Origin: an uncultured Caulobacteraceae bacterium
GTDB taxonomy: Bacteria; Pseudomonadota; Alphaproteobacteria; Caulobacterales; TH1-2
Reading direction: 5' to 3'
DNA length: 17,354 nt
NCBI GenBank assembly: GCA_937967425.1
Contig: CALBST010000078.1
Location: 1-17,354 of the forward strand
Shown: positions 5,753 to 13,482 of the stretch, piece by piece
Numbering within the stretch: the stretch's first letter is position 1
How the letters are laid out: each line of letters starts with the position of its first letter
Program-made: the position numbers and the translations under genes
Notes under the pieces: generated by a model
Databases searched by the model: none
Told to the model about the DNA's origin: nothing
What the model saw: only the letters and a program-made list of their open reading frames with translations

Positions 5753-7140
5753 TCGTCCGCTTTCAGCGCGTGAAGGGCAGGCTCCGCCTCACGAAGCGAG
5801 CGCGCGATAATATCGACCATGCGATCGACTTCCGCGCGCGTAATAATCAGCGGCGGACACATCACGATAGAATCTCGAATGCCGCGCACCATCAGGCCGT
5901 TCTTGATGCACGCATCGCGCACCACTGGCCCGGCCTTGCCTTCCTTGCCGGTGAAGCGTTCGTTCGTGCCCTTCTTCGACACGATCTCGACCGCACCGAT
6001 CAACCCGAGCGAGCGCACTTCGCCCACCAGCGGATCGCCCTCAAGCCGCTTCAGCGCCTCGGCATAGTACGGCCCGATATCGTTCTTCACCCGCTGCACG
6101 AGGCCTTCGCGCTCGATGATCTCCAAATTCTTCAACGCCACGGCCGCCGCGACCGGATGGCCTGAATAGGTGTAGCCATGCACGAAATCGCCGCCCTTCT
6201 CGCGCAGCACCTCGACGATCTTGTGTGACACGCCGACGGCGGAGATCGGCAGATAGCCGGATGATAAGCCCTTCGCCATCGGCACAAGATCCGGCGTGAC
6301 GCCGAAATGCTGGAAGCCGAACCACTCACCCAGCCGCCCGAAGCCGCAAATGACCTCATCGACGACAAGCAGAATGCCGTACTTCTTGCAGATCGCGTCG
6401 ACGCGCTTCCAATACGCTTTCGACGGAATGATCACGCCGCCCGCGCCCTGGACCGGCTCGCCGATGAACGCCGCAACGTTCTCCGGCCCCACGGCAATGA
6501 TGCGATCTTCGATCTCTTGCGCGCAGCGCGCGTAGAAGCTCTCTTCGTCCTCACCAAACCCTTCGCCGAACTTGTAAGGCTGAGCAACATGCTCAACGCC
6601 CGGGATCGGCAATCCGCCAATCGGGTGCATCGCTTTCATGCCGCCCAAGCTCGCGCCCGCCATGGTCGAGCCGTGATAGCCGTTGCGGCGGCCGATGAAG
6701 ATCGTGCGCTTCGGCTGCCCCGACACATTCCAGTAGTGACGCACCATGCGCATCACTGTGTCGTTCGCTTCCGAGCCGGACGAGTTGAAGAAGATATGCT
6801 GCAGCTCCCCGCCCAGCAGCTCAGCGAGCTTCGCCGCGAGCATCACCGTCGGCGGCGTCGCTGTCTTAAAGAACGTGTTGTAGAACGGCAGCTCCTGCAT
6901 TTGCTGCGCGGCGGTGTCGACAAGCTCTTGGCGGCCGTAACCGACATTCACACACCACAAGCCCGCCATGCCGTCGAGGATGGCGTTACCTTCGCCGTCA
7001 TAGATGGTTGAGCCTTCGGCGCGCGTGATCATGCGGCTGCCGCCGAGCGCCTGGATCTCTCCGTAGTTCGCTTGCGCGGGCAAGTGGTGCGCGACGTCGA
7101 GACGGCGCAGTTCCGGAATGTCATAATTACGCGCAGGCAT
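5749..7140 (-). CDS. spuC: Polyamine:pyruvate aminotransferase, class III
   Basis: The 463-residue PLP enzyme matches the SpuC/putrescine-pyruvate aminotransferase group of class III omega-transaminases. These move the terminal amine of putrescine or related diamines to pyruvate, giving 4-aminobutyraldehyde and alanine. Visible motifs are GLWCVNVGYGR near 60, FFNSSGSEAND at 117-127, NGYHGST with Tyr155 and His156, GEPVQGAGG near 228, LVVDEVICGFGRLG with Asp261, and the Schiff-base Lys290 in MAKGLSSGYLP. GAGGG lies 7 bases before the ATG. It follows puuD by 39 bases as the last gene of the large operon. It could bypass PuuA and PuuB, or act on GABA at the end of the pathway; substrate choice within class III cannot be read reliably from sequence. 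Confidence 0.88.
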   Translation of the reverse strand: MPARNYDIPELRRLDVAHHLPAQANYGEIQALGGSRMITRAEGSTIYDGEGNAILDGMAGLWCVNVGYGRQELVDTAAQQMQELPFYNTFFKTATPPTVMLAAKLAELLGGELQHIFFNSSGSEANDTVMRMVRHYWNVSGQPKRTIFIGRRNGYHGSTMAGASLGGMKAMHPIGGLPIPGVEHVAQPYKFGEGFGEDEESFYARCAQEIEDRIIAVGPENVAAFIGEPVQGAGGVIIPSKAYWKRVDAICKKYGILLVVDEVICGFGRLGEWFGFQHFGVTPDLVPMAKGLSSGYLPISAVGVSHKIVEVLREKGGDFVHGYTYSGHPVAAAVALKNLEIIEREGLVQRVKNDIGPYYAEALKRLEGDPLVGEVRSLGLIGAVEIVSKKGTNERFTGKEGKAGPVVRDACIKNGLMVRGIRDSIVMCPPLIITRAEVDRMVDIIARSLREAEPALHALKADD

Positions 7141-7179
7141 GTTCGTTCCCTCGGTTCGTTCTTATTGGCGCATCGCGGT

Positions 7180-7941
7180 TCAACCCGCGACGAGCGGCTC
7201 GCGCCGCAGAGCTCGGCCCAAAAGCTTAAAGAAGGTTTGGCTCTGCGGGTTCTCGTGCGCCTTCCACTCGGGATGCCATTGCACCGCGAGCACCGGCGCG
7301 CCGTTGATGTTGGCCGAAATCGCTTCGACGACGCCATCCGGCGCCGTTGCCTCGACCGTCAACCCAGCGCCGAGCTTATCGACGCCCTGATAGTGTACGC
7401 TCACGACATCGAGTGACTCGGTCCCATAAGCGCGCTCAAGCACGCCGCCTTCGACCAGGTTCACGGGGTGAATGTGATCGAAGTACTCGGTAAAGCTCGC
7501 TTCGCTCGGCGCATGGTGCGCGATGAGCGACGGATTATCCGCCATATCGCGGCGAAGCGTGCCGCCGAACGCAACGTTGAGCTCCTGAAAGCCGCGGCAA
7601 ATCCCGAACACAGGCTTTCCCTCTTCCAGCATCGCCTCGATCAGATGCGCCGTCATTTCATCGCGGCCCGGATCGAACGGCCCCGGCGCATCGTCGATGA
7701 TCTGGCCATAGCGCTTGGGATCAAGGTTGGACGGCGTGCCCGTCAGCAGAATGCCATCGAGTCGCGGCGCGATCTCCTTCGCATGCATCAGCTCGGGCAT
7801 CGCCGGCACCAGCAGCGCGGCGGCATCCGCATACTTCAGCGCCGATACGAGATAGCGCGTCATCACTGCCTGCGCCGATTGTGTCTCCACAACGCGGTTG
7901 CAGGCGATAACGCCAAGAACAGGACGGTCTTTGAAAGTCAT
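7180..7941 (-). CDS. puuD: Gamma-glutamyl-GABA hydrolase
   Basis: The 253-residue protein is a class I glutamine amidotransferase-like hydrolase of the C26 peptidase family. It cleaves gamma-glutamyl-GABA to glutamate and GABA, recycling the glutamate spent by PuuA. The nucleophile Cys115 sits in FGICRG, and His223 and Glu225 in QWHPEW. E. coli PuuD (254 residues) has its triad at 114, 222 and 224, so the register is almost exact. ATG at 7941 is chosen because it lies 4 bases after the stop of the upstream ATPase gene and gives the family length; a 15-codon extension would overlap that gene. No strong ribosome site is seen, so translation may be coupled. Confidence 0.93.
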   Translation of the reverse strand: MTFKDRPVLGVIACNRVVETQSAQAVMTRYLVSALKYADAAALLVPAMPELMHAKEIAPRLDGILLTGTPSNLDPKRYGQIIDDAPGPFDPGRDEMTAHLIEAMLEEGKPVFGICRGFQELNVAFGGTLRRDMADNPSLIAHHAPSEASFTEYFDHIHPVNLVEGGVLERAYGTESLDVVSVHYQGVDKLGAGLTVEATAPDGVVEAISANINGAPVLAVQWHPEWKAHENPQSQTFFKLLGRALRREPLVAG

Positions 7942-7945
7942 GACG

Positions 7946-9121
7946 CTAAGATAGGAGCACTGCCGGCGAACAGGCGTGCCAGGCAAGCCATACAGGCTCG
8001 TCCCAGGTAAAATCTTCCTGATCGTAGCGTGTCAGATTGGAACGAAACGTCTTCACGCGGCGGCCGCTTTCGAGCTCGACCTCGTAATTGGTCTCGCTGC
8101 CCAGATAGACAATGTCGCGGATCACGCCGGCGACAACGTTCGTCCCCTCCGGCGCGTCTTCCATCTTCATCGCCGTCGACCCCTCGGCGCGCTTGTGCAT
8201 CTCGATCTTCTCCGGCCGCAGCGCCACCCAGACGGTAGAACCACGCGCCCCCGTTACGCCATGATCCAGATAAACCGGTGCGCTCATCTCCGGCACACGC
8301 ACCAGAGCATGCCCCGGCTCATCTTCCGAAAGCGTGCCTTCGAACATGTTCACGCTGCCGACGAAATCGGCGACGAAACGCGAGTTCGGGAACTCATAGA
8401 GATCGGCCGGCGTCGCTACCTGCGCCAGCACGCCGCGATTCATCACCGCGCACCGTGTCGCGATCGCCAGCGCCTCGTCCTGATCGTGCGTCACCATGAT
8501 GAAGGTGATGCCGACCTTCTCCTGCAGCGAGGTCAGCTCCGAGCGCATTTGATCGCGCAGTTTCGCATCGAGGGCCGAGAGCGGCTCGTCCAGCAGCAAC
8601 ACACGCGGCCGCTTCACCAGCGCGCGCGCCAGGGCCACGCGTTGGCGTTGGCCGCCCGAAAGCTGATCCGGCATCCGATCGCCAAGCCCGCCGAGTTTCA
8701 CCAGCTCCAGCGCCTCGGCGACGCGCGTCTTGATTTCGCCGCCGTCGACGCCATCCATCTTCAACCCGTAGGCGACATTGTCCGTCACCTTCATGTGCGG
8801 AAAGACGGCATAGCTCTGGAACACCATGTTCACCGGCCGCTTGTTCGGCGGCAGCCCGGCGACATCCTTTCCGTCGATCAGAACCTTGCCTTCGCTGGGC
8901 GTCTCGAAGCCGGCCAGCATCCGCAGCAGAGTCGTCTTGCCGCAGCCGGATGGGCCGAGCAGCGCGAAGAACTCGCCTTCACGAATATCCAGGGTCACAT
9001 TGTCGACCGCGACCATCTTTCCGAAGCGCTTTGTCACGCCTTGGAACGAGATGATGGCGTTCTCCTTGACGTGCGGCGTTGGCTTTGCCGCCGGCGCGTT
9101 TGAGACAGAGGCGTCACTCAT
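7946..9121 (-). CDS. potA: Spermidine/putrescine ABC transporter ATP-binding protein
   Basis: This 391-residue ATPase powers polyamine import. It has Walker A GPSGCGKT at 56-63, the Q-loop Gln102 in FQSYAVFPH, signature LSGGQRQR at 154-161, Walker B VLLLDE at 174-179, the D-loop SALD and switch His212 in VTHDQDEA. A C-terminal TOBE-type regulatory domain follows (about 240-390, with VALRPEKIEM). E. coli PotA/PotG have similar length and layout. The ATG at 9121 is 4 bases after the upstream permease stop; the longer frame upstream would run into that gene. It is followed by puuD at 4 bases, linking uptake to catabolism in one transcript. Confidence 0.94.
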   Translation of the reverse strand: MSDASVSNAPAAKPTPHVKENAIISFQGVTKRFGKMVAVDNVTLDIREGEFFALLGPSGCGKTTLLRMLAGFETPSEGKVLIDGKDVAGLPPNKRPVNMVFQSYAVFPHMKVTDNVAYGLKMDGVDGGEIKTRVAEALELVKLGGLGDRMPDQLSGGQRQRVALARALVKRPRVLLLDEPLSALDAKLRDQMRSELTSLQEKVGITFIMVTHDQDEALAIATRCAVMNRGVLAQVATPADLYEFPNSRFVADFVGSVNMFEGTLSEDEPGHALVRVPEMSAPVYLDHGVTGARGSTVWVALRPEKIEMHKRAEGSTAMKMEDAPEGTNVVAGVIRDIVYLGSETNYEVELESGRRVKTFRSNLTRYDQEDFTWDEPVWLAWHACSPAVLLS

Positions 9122-9125
9122 CGGA

Positions 9126-10013
9126 TCAAGCTTTCTTGTCCTTGGCTTGGTTGTTCTGCATTTGCAGACCAATCGCCGTCAGGACCACGGTCACGACAAT
9201 CAAAACAGTGGACGCTGCGTTCACTTCCGGCGTCACCGAGAAGCGCAGCATCGAATAGACCTTCACCGGGAACGTGATCGTATCCGGCCCAGCGGTGAAG
9301 AAGGTGATGACGAAGTCATCCAGCGACAAGGTGAAGGCCAGCAGCGCCCCTGCGATCAGGCCCGGCTGCATGTGCGGCACCAGCACATCCCAGAACGTCC
9401 GCCACTCGGAAGCGCCCAAATCCTTAGCCGCCTCCTCTAGTTCGCGGTTGAACGAAGCGAGCCGCGCCCGCACCACCGTCGCCACGAACGGAAACGCAAA
9501 CGAGACGTGCGCGATAATGATCGCGCCCAGGTTCAGCGGCCACGGCAACCCCATCGGCCATGGCATGACCCGCGCGAAGAACACCAGCATCGCGACGCCC
9601 AGGCAAATCTCCGGCACCACGATCGGCAGCGCCATGCCGCCCTCGACCACCGTCTTTCCTGGAAAGCGGAAGCGCCACAGCATAACCGCCGCCAACGCCC
9701 CGAGCACGACCGAGATGATTGTGCAGAAGAACGCGATCGTCAGCGAGTTGATGAAAGCCTGCAGCAACGAGTCGTTGTTAAACGCCTTGACGTACCAGTC
9801 GGTCGTGAAGCCCTGCCAGACGACGTTCCGCCGGCTGGTGTTGAAGCTGAAGATCATCAGCGTGATCAGCGGCAGATAGAGAAACAGCAACGTCGCGCCG
9901 ACGATCAGGCGCAGCGGCCACTGCCGCAGATACTCAAGCGGCCCCGGCTTTTCTCGAGGCTCCTTCTTGCCGCCGCCCAAGCGCGGCACGGAGGTGAGAC
10001 CTTGGTCCGCCAT
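9126..10013 (-). CDS. potI: Spermidine/putrescine ABC transporter permease (PotI/PotC type)
   Basis: The 295-residue inner-membrane protein has about six hydrophobic segments; the first (LIVGATLLFLYLPLITLMIF) begins near residue 38. The EAA loop EEAAKDLGASEWRTFWDVLVP contacts the ATPase. A LSLDDFVITFF segment near 235 is typical of PotI and PotC. An arginine- and lysine-rich cytoplasmic tail of about 35 residues precedes the first helix. The start is ATG at 10013, whose A is also the last base of the previous gene's TGA (TGATG), a classic coupled junction. A longer frame to 10115 would lie inside the upstream permease gene and is not credible. Confidence 0.93.
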   Translation of the reverse strand: MADQGLTSVPRLGGGKKEPREKPGPLEYLRQWPLRLIVGATLLFLYLPLITLMIFSFNTSRRNVVWQGFTTDWYVKAFNNDSLLQAFINSLTIAFFCTIISVVLGALAAVMLWRFRFPGKTVVEGGMALPIVVPEICLGVAMLVFFARVMPWPMGLPWPLNLGAIIIAHVSFAFPFVATVVRARLASFNRELEEAAKDLGASEWRTFWDVLVPHMQPGLIAGALLAFTLSLDDFVITFFTAGPDTITFPVKVYSMLRFSVTPEVNAASTVLIVVTVVLTAIGLQMQNNQAKDKKA

Positions 10014-10918
10014 CAGCCTCTCCGCTCGCTCTTGCGCTGAACGAATGCCTGCGCCGCGATGGCGATGAAGGTCAGGTACATGAGCAAGAACGACAGCGCG
10101 GCGCCGAACGGCCAATCGTTGGCGCGCTTGAACTGCCGCTCGATCACATTGGCGATCATCTGGCTATCGGTGCCGCCGAGCAGGTCGGGCGTGAGATAAG
10201 CCCCGAGCGCTGGAATGAACGTGATCAGGACGCCCGAGGCGATCCCTGGCGCGGCGAGCGGTACGACGACGGACCAGATCGTGCGCAGGTGACCTGCGCC
10301 AAGATCGAGGCTCGCCTCCATCAGCGAACGATCCATGCGGTCAAGCGCCGAATAGAGCGGCAGCACCATGAACGGCAGGTGCACATAGACGAGGCCAATG
10401 ACCACCGCAGTATTGTTGTAGAGCAGCGTCAGAGGCTCGTAGTCACCCAGTGGCTGCAGCCCGACCAGCGTCATCAGCCCGCTCGCATTGTTCCAGAGGA
10501 ATTCGAGCGCGAAGTTGACGTAGCCGTTCTCGCGCAGCACCGCGATCAGAGCGAACGTGCGAATGAGCAAGTTCGTCCAGAACGGCAGCATGATCAGCAG
10601 CAGCAGCCAGGCTTTCGTCTTTGGCGAAGCAAACGCGATCGCCAGCGCCACCGGAAATCCGATGATCAGGCACAAGAGCGTCGTCAGCCCGGCAATGATC
10701 AGGCTTTTCCAGAAGATCTGGAGATAGAGCGGTTCCAGCGCCCGCGCGTAGTTGGCGAAGGTGCCGGTGAAGTCGATCGTGATCGGGCCCACGTTCTCGC
10801 CGAACGAATAGGCCCAGATCACCGCCATCGGCACGAAGAAGAACAGGGCAAGCCAAGCGATAGGCGGCGCGGCTATCGCCGCGAATGCCGCCTTCGCCTG
10901 CTTCCAAGTCTGCTCCAT
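10013..10918 (-). CDS. potH: Spermidine/putrescine ABC transporter permease (PotH/PotB type)
   Basis: The 301-residue integral membrane protein pairs with the adjacent permease to form the polyamine channel. About six hydrophobic segments are visible: one near 16-36 (PPIAWLALFFFVPMAVIWAY), then near 70-92, 103-125, 155-180, 210-235 and 265-290. The EAA loop EASLDLGAGHLRTIWSVVVPLAAPG lies near 200, before the helix ending in a LGAYLTPDLLGG segment characteristic of PotB and PotH. A GGGGGAG ribosome site lies 5 bases before the ATG, and the gene follows the binding-protein gene by 21 bases. Confidence 0.93.
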   Translation of the reverse strand: MEQTWKQAKAAFAAIAAPPIAWLALFFFVPMAVIWAYSFGENVGPITIDFTGTFANYARALEPLYLQIFWKSLIIAGLTTLLCLIIGFPVALAIAFASPKTKAWLLLLIMLPFWTNLLIRTFALIAVLRENGYVNFALEFLWNNASGLMTLVGLQPLGDYEPLTLLYNNTAVVIGLVYVHLPFMVLPLYSALDRMDRSLMEASLDLGAGHLRTIWSVVVPLAAPGIASGVLITFIPALGAYLTPDLLGGTDSQMIANVIERQFKRANDWPFGAALSFLLMYLTFIAIAAQAFVQRKSERRG

Positions 10919-10939
10919 ACGCTCTCCCCCGCGACGTTG

Positions 10940-12037
10940 TTACGCCGCGCTGATCCGTGTGAATATCTCCTCGAACTGACGCGCCTTGTCGTCGCCCTCG
11001 AACTCGCCGTATTCGCTTTTCGCCATTACATCGGCTGGCGGGAAGATAACGGGGTTGCTCCGGTAGGCGTCGCCCATGCGCTCAGCCACGGCTGCGTTCG
11101 GCGTCGGATACTGAATCTCTTCGGTGATTTTCTGCCCCGCTTCCGCGTCGAGCAGATAGTTGATGAACGCGTGCGCGCCCGCGACGTTCGGCGCACCGGT
11201 CGGGATGCAGAGGCAATCCGAATTGATCAGCGTGCCTTCCTGCGGAACCACGAAATCGAACTGATCGCCGCCTTCGGCGCTCATCAGCTGCGCCATGTCG
11301 CCGTTGTATTCGAGCACGATGTCGATCTCGCCGGAAGCCAGCAGATCCTGCCCATCGTCCTCGTGGAACGCCTTCACATGCGGCTTCTGACGAATGAGCA
11401 TCTGCTCGATCGACTGCAGGTTCGCTTCCGGAATACCGTTCAGCGAAATGCCCTGATACTTGGCGCAGAGCCGGATGAGATCCGCCGATTCCGAAAGCAG
11501 CGCGATGCGCTGGGTGAATTGCGGACTGTCGAACAGGTAGCGCCACGAGTTCGGCACGAAACCCGCCGGCATCGCGCTCTTGCGATAGCCGATACCCAGC
11601 ACCAGCCAAGTGTACGGCATCGAGAAGCGCCGGCCCCGATCGAACGAGGCGTCCTGGAATTCCGGCAGCAGGTTCGCCTTGTTTGGAATGAGCGAATGAT
11701 CCAGCTCCTGGATCATCTGCGCCTGGCTCATGCGGGTGACGAACTCGTTCGATGGCACGATCACGTCGAAACCCGGATTGCCGGCCCGAAGACGCGCAAA
11801 CAACTCGTCGTTCGTTGCGAACAAGCTCATGTTCACGTTGGTGCCGGTCGCTTCGCGGAAATCATCCAGCGTCGTCGGTCCGATATAGGTGTCCCAGTTG
11901 TAGAAGTTGACTGTCGGCCCGCCGCCACCGCCGCACGCAGCCAGCGTGCTCGAGAACGAAATCCCGATCGCCGCGGCGCCAAACGATTGCAGCAGAGAAC
12001 GGCGCGACGCGCCCCGAAGATACTTTCCCTTCGCCAT
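10940..12037 (-). CDS. potD: Polyamine-binding protein of ABC transporter (PotD/PotF type), predicted lipoprotein
   Basis: The 365-residue protein captures putrescine or spermidine for the PotHI-PotA importer. A twin-arginine segment (SRRSLL, residues 11-16), a hydrophobic stretch and a lipobox LAAC ending at Cys35 predict a Tat-type lipoprotein, followed by a glycine run as tether. The fold motifs VNFYNWDTYIG, NDELFARL, FDVIVPS, MPYTWLVLGIGY, EYNGD and YPTPNAAV match PotD and PotF. Where E. coli PotD has FWMD (ligand-contact Trp255 and Asp257), this protein reads INSD, keeping the Asp but losing the Trp. ATG at 12037 is chosen over upstream starts because AAAGGG lies 8 bases before it and it places the signal peptide correctly. 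Confidence 0.92.
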   Translation of the reverse strand: MAKGKYLRGASRRSLLQSFGAAAIGISFSSTLAACGGGGGPTVNFYNWDTYIGPTTLDDFREATGTNVNMSLFATNDELFARLRAGNPGFDVIVPSNEFVTRMSQAQMIQELDHSLIPNKANLLPEFQDASFDRGRRFSMPYTWLVLGIGYRKSAMPAGFVPNSWRYLFDSPQFTQRIALLSESADLIRLCAKYQGISLNGIPEANLQSIEQMLIRQKPHVKAFHEDDGQDLLASGEIDIVLEYNGDMAQLMSAEGGDQFDFVVPQEGTLINSDCLCIPTGAPNVAGAHAFINYLLDAEAGQKITEEIQYPTPNAAVAERMGDAYRSNPVIFPPADVMAKSEYGEFEGDDKARQFEEIFTRISAA

Positions 12038-12045
12038 TGTCTCTG

Positions 12046-12051
12046 CCCTTT
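12046..12051 (-). promoter_or_regulatory. Ribosome binding site fixing the potD start
   Basis: Minus-strand AAAGGG ends 8 bases before ATG at 12037. The two upstream in-frame candidates (12115 and 12088) lack such a site and would add residues ahead of the signal peptide. Confidence 0.6.
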
Positions 12052-12059
12052 CGTCGTCT

Positions 12060-12074
12060 GCCGCCAGCGGCGGC
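12060..12074 (-). repeat. Intercistronic hairpin upstream of potD
   Basis: GCCGCC-AGC-GGCGGC is a perfect 6-bp stem with a 3-base loop in the 71-base gap between the second synthetase gene and potD. This is the only sizeable gap in the run from puuC to puuD. Such hairpins often protect binding-protein mRNA ends in ABC operons; that role here is inference. Confidence 0.45.
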
Positions 12075-12108
12075 CACCCAAGACTCATGCTGCGCTTGCG
12101 CTTAGCCG

Positions 12109-13482
12109 CTAACAAGCCCGCAAATACCAGTCGTAATCAATATCGGGGATCGCCGATTGGAAGCGATCCTGCTCGACCCGCTTCACCGTGGCGTACATCC
12201 GCACGAACCGTTCACCCAGATAATCCTTCAGAAGCGCCGACTCGGCGAAACGGTCAGTCGCCGCGAACCAATTGGTCGGGATCTTCTCCCCGCCTTCGGC
12301 CTGCGCGTAGCCATCGCCGACGATCGCCGGGCCGGGATCGATCTTGTTCGTGATTCCATGGTGCACTGCAGCAAGCAGCGCCGCCAACGCCAGCGCCGGA
12401 TGCGCGTCGGCGCCCGCGACGCGGTGCTCGATATGGCGCGTATTCGGCGCGCCGGCCGGCACACGGAACGAGACGGTGCGGTTGTTGACGCCCCAAGTCG
12501 GGGCCACCGGCGCATAAGAGTTCGCCTTGAAGCGCCGATACGAGTTGGCGTTCGGCGCGAAAATCGCCATCGAGTCGCCGAGCAGCGCCTTCATGCCGCC
12601 GATCGCATGCGCCAACACCGGCTCGCCCTCGGGCTTGTCCGACGCAAATATGTTCTTGCCCGCCTTGTCGTTGACGCTGACGTGCAGGTGCATCCCTGAT
12701 CCAGCCAAATCCGCAAACGGCTTCGCCATGAACGTCGCTTCGCATCCGTGCCGCAGCGCGACGCCCTTTGCCGCACGCTTATAGAGCACTGCATCGTCCG
12801 CGGCCCGCAGTGCATCCGCGTGGTGCTTCAAAGTGAGTTCCAGCTGCCCAGGTGCGTATTCGCTAATCGCACCCTCGAGCGGAATGCCCATCGCATCGGC
12901 AGACGCCCACAAATCGCGAAGGAACCCTGACGCCTCCTCGACCTCGCGTAGGCCATAGACCTGATGCTGCGTCGCCCTATCGCCGGTCAGCGGCGAAGGC
13001 GGCAATTGAATCTTGCCTGACGCGGTCCGTCGGGCGTCGACGAGATAATACTCGAGCTCGCACGCCACGACCGGCACGAGCCCGTCCGCCGCAAACCGAT
13101 CGATCACACGCTGCAATACATGGCGCGGATCGAGATCGTGCGGCTTGCCGTCGAGCTCGTACATCGTCACCGGCACTTGCGCGACATCGGCGCCCAGCCA
13201 CGGCGCCGGCGTGATCCGCCCCGCGATCGGCCGCGCCACGCGATCGGCGTCGCCATCTTCCCAGACCAGACCCGTCGCCTCGACGTCCTGCCCCGTGATG
13301 TCATTCACGAGGATCGAGCCAGGCAGGAAACGCCCGTTCGCATACACCGCCTCGATCTCGTGTCGCCGCAGCCGCTTCCCGCGCGGCACGCCCGCCATAT
13401 TGGTGAAGACGATCTCGAAGAACTGAATCTCAGGATGCTTGTCGAGGAAGCTCTTCACTTCCTTCGGATCGGCGATGGTCAA
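12109..13482 (-). CDS. Glutamine synthetase-family gamma-glutamylpolyamine synthetase (copy 2)
   Basis: The 457-residue protein resembles E. coli PuuA and Pseudomonas SpuI/PauA more closely than copy 1 does, for example in the C-terminal YDWYL ending. It would glutamylate putrescine, spermidine or another amine. Active-site residues are present: Glu142 and Glu144 in CELEYYL, Glu208 and Glu215, GSGMHLHVSV with His265, APNANSYRR near 309, WGVNNRT near 330 and RHIEHRVAGADAHP near 349. The usual TDxxG at the N terminus is TNMAG here (Asn28). The position of the GlnA DGSS ammonia motif reads PGSILV. It starts with TTG at 13482, overlapping the aminotransferase stop by 4 bases (TTGA), with GAGGG 6 bases before; no nearby ATG could replace it. 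The two copies are too divergent to be a recent duplication. Confidence 0.87.
   Translation of the reverse strand: MTIADPKEVKSFLDKHPEIQFFEIVFTNMAGVPRGKRLRRHEIEAVYANGRFLPGSILVNDITGQDVEATGLVWEDGDADRVARPIAGRITPAPWLGADVAQVPVTMYELDGKPHDLDPRHVLQRVIDRFAADGLVPVVACELEYYLVDARRTASGKIQLPPSPLTGDRATQHQVYGLREVEEASGFLRDLWASADAMGIPLEGAISEYAPGQLELTLKHHADALRAADDAVLYKRAAKGVALRHGCEATFMAKPFADLAGSGMHLHVSVNDKAGKNIFASDKPEGEPVLAHAIGGMKALLGDSMAIFAPNANSYRRFKANSYAPVAPTWGVNNRTVSFRVPAGAPNTRHIEHRVAGADAHPALALAALLAAVHHGITNKIDPGPAIVGDGYAQAEGGEKIPTNWFAATDRFAESALLKDYLGERFVRMYATVKRVEQDRFQSAIPDIDYDWYLRAC

Noticed and set aside
7141..7161. Direct repeat GTTCGTTC (7141-7148 and 7154-7161) between puuD and spuC
   Set aside because: Only 8 bases twice, overlapping the spuC ribosome site; no sign that it is more than chance.
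7976..9103. 375-codon open frame on the plus strand
   Set aside because: Antisense to potA, whose Walker and signature motifs are intact on the other strand.
10289..12112. 607-codon open frame on the plus strand
   Set aside because: It lies antisense to potH and potD, which have strong family matches. Its translation is rich in Arg, His and Gln without domain motifs, as expected of a GC-rich shadow frame.
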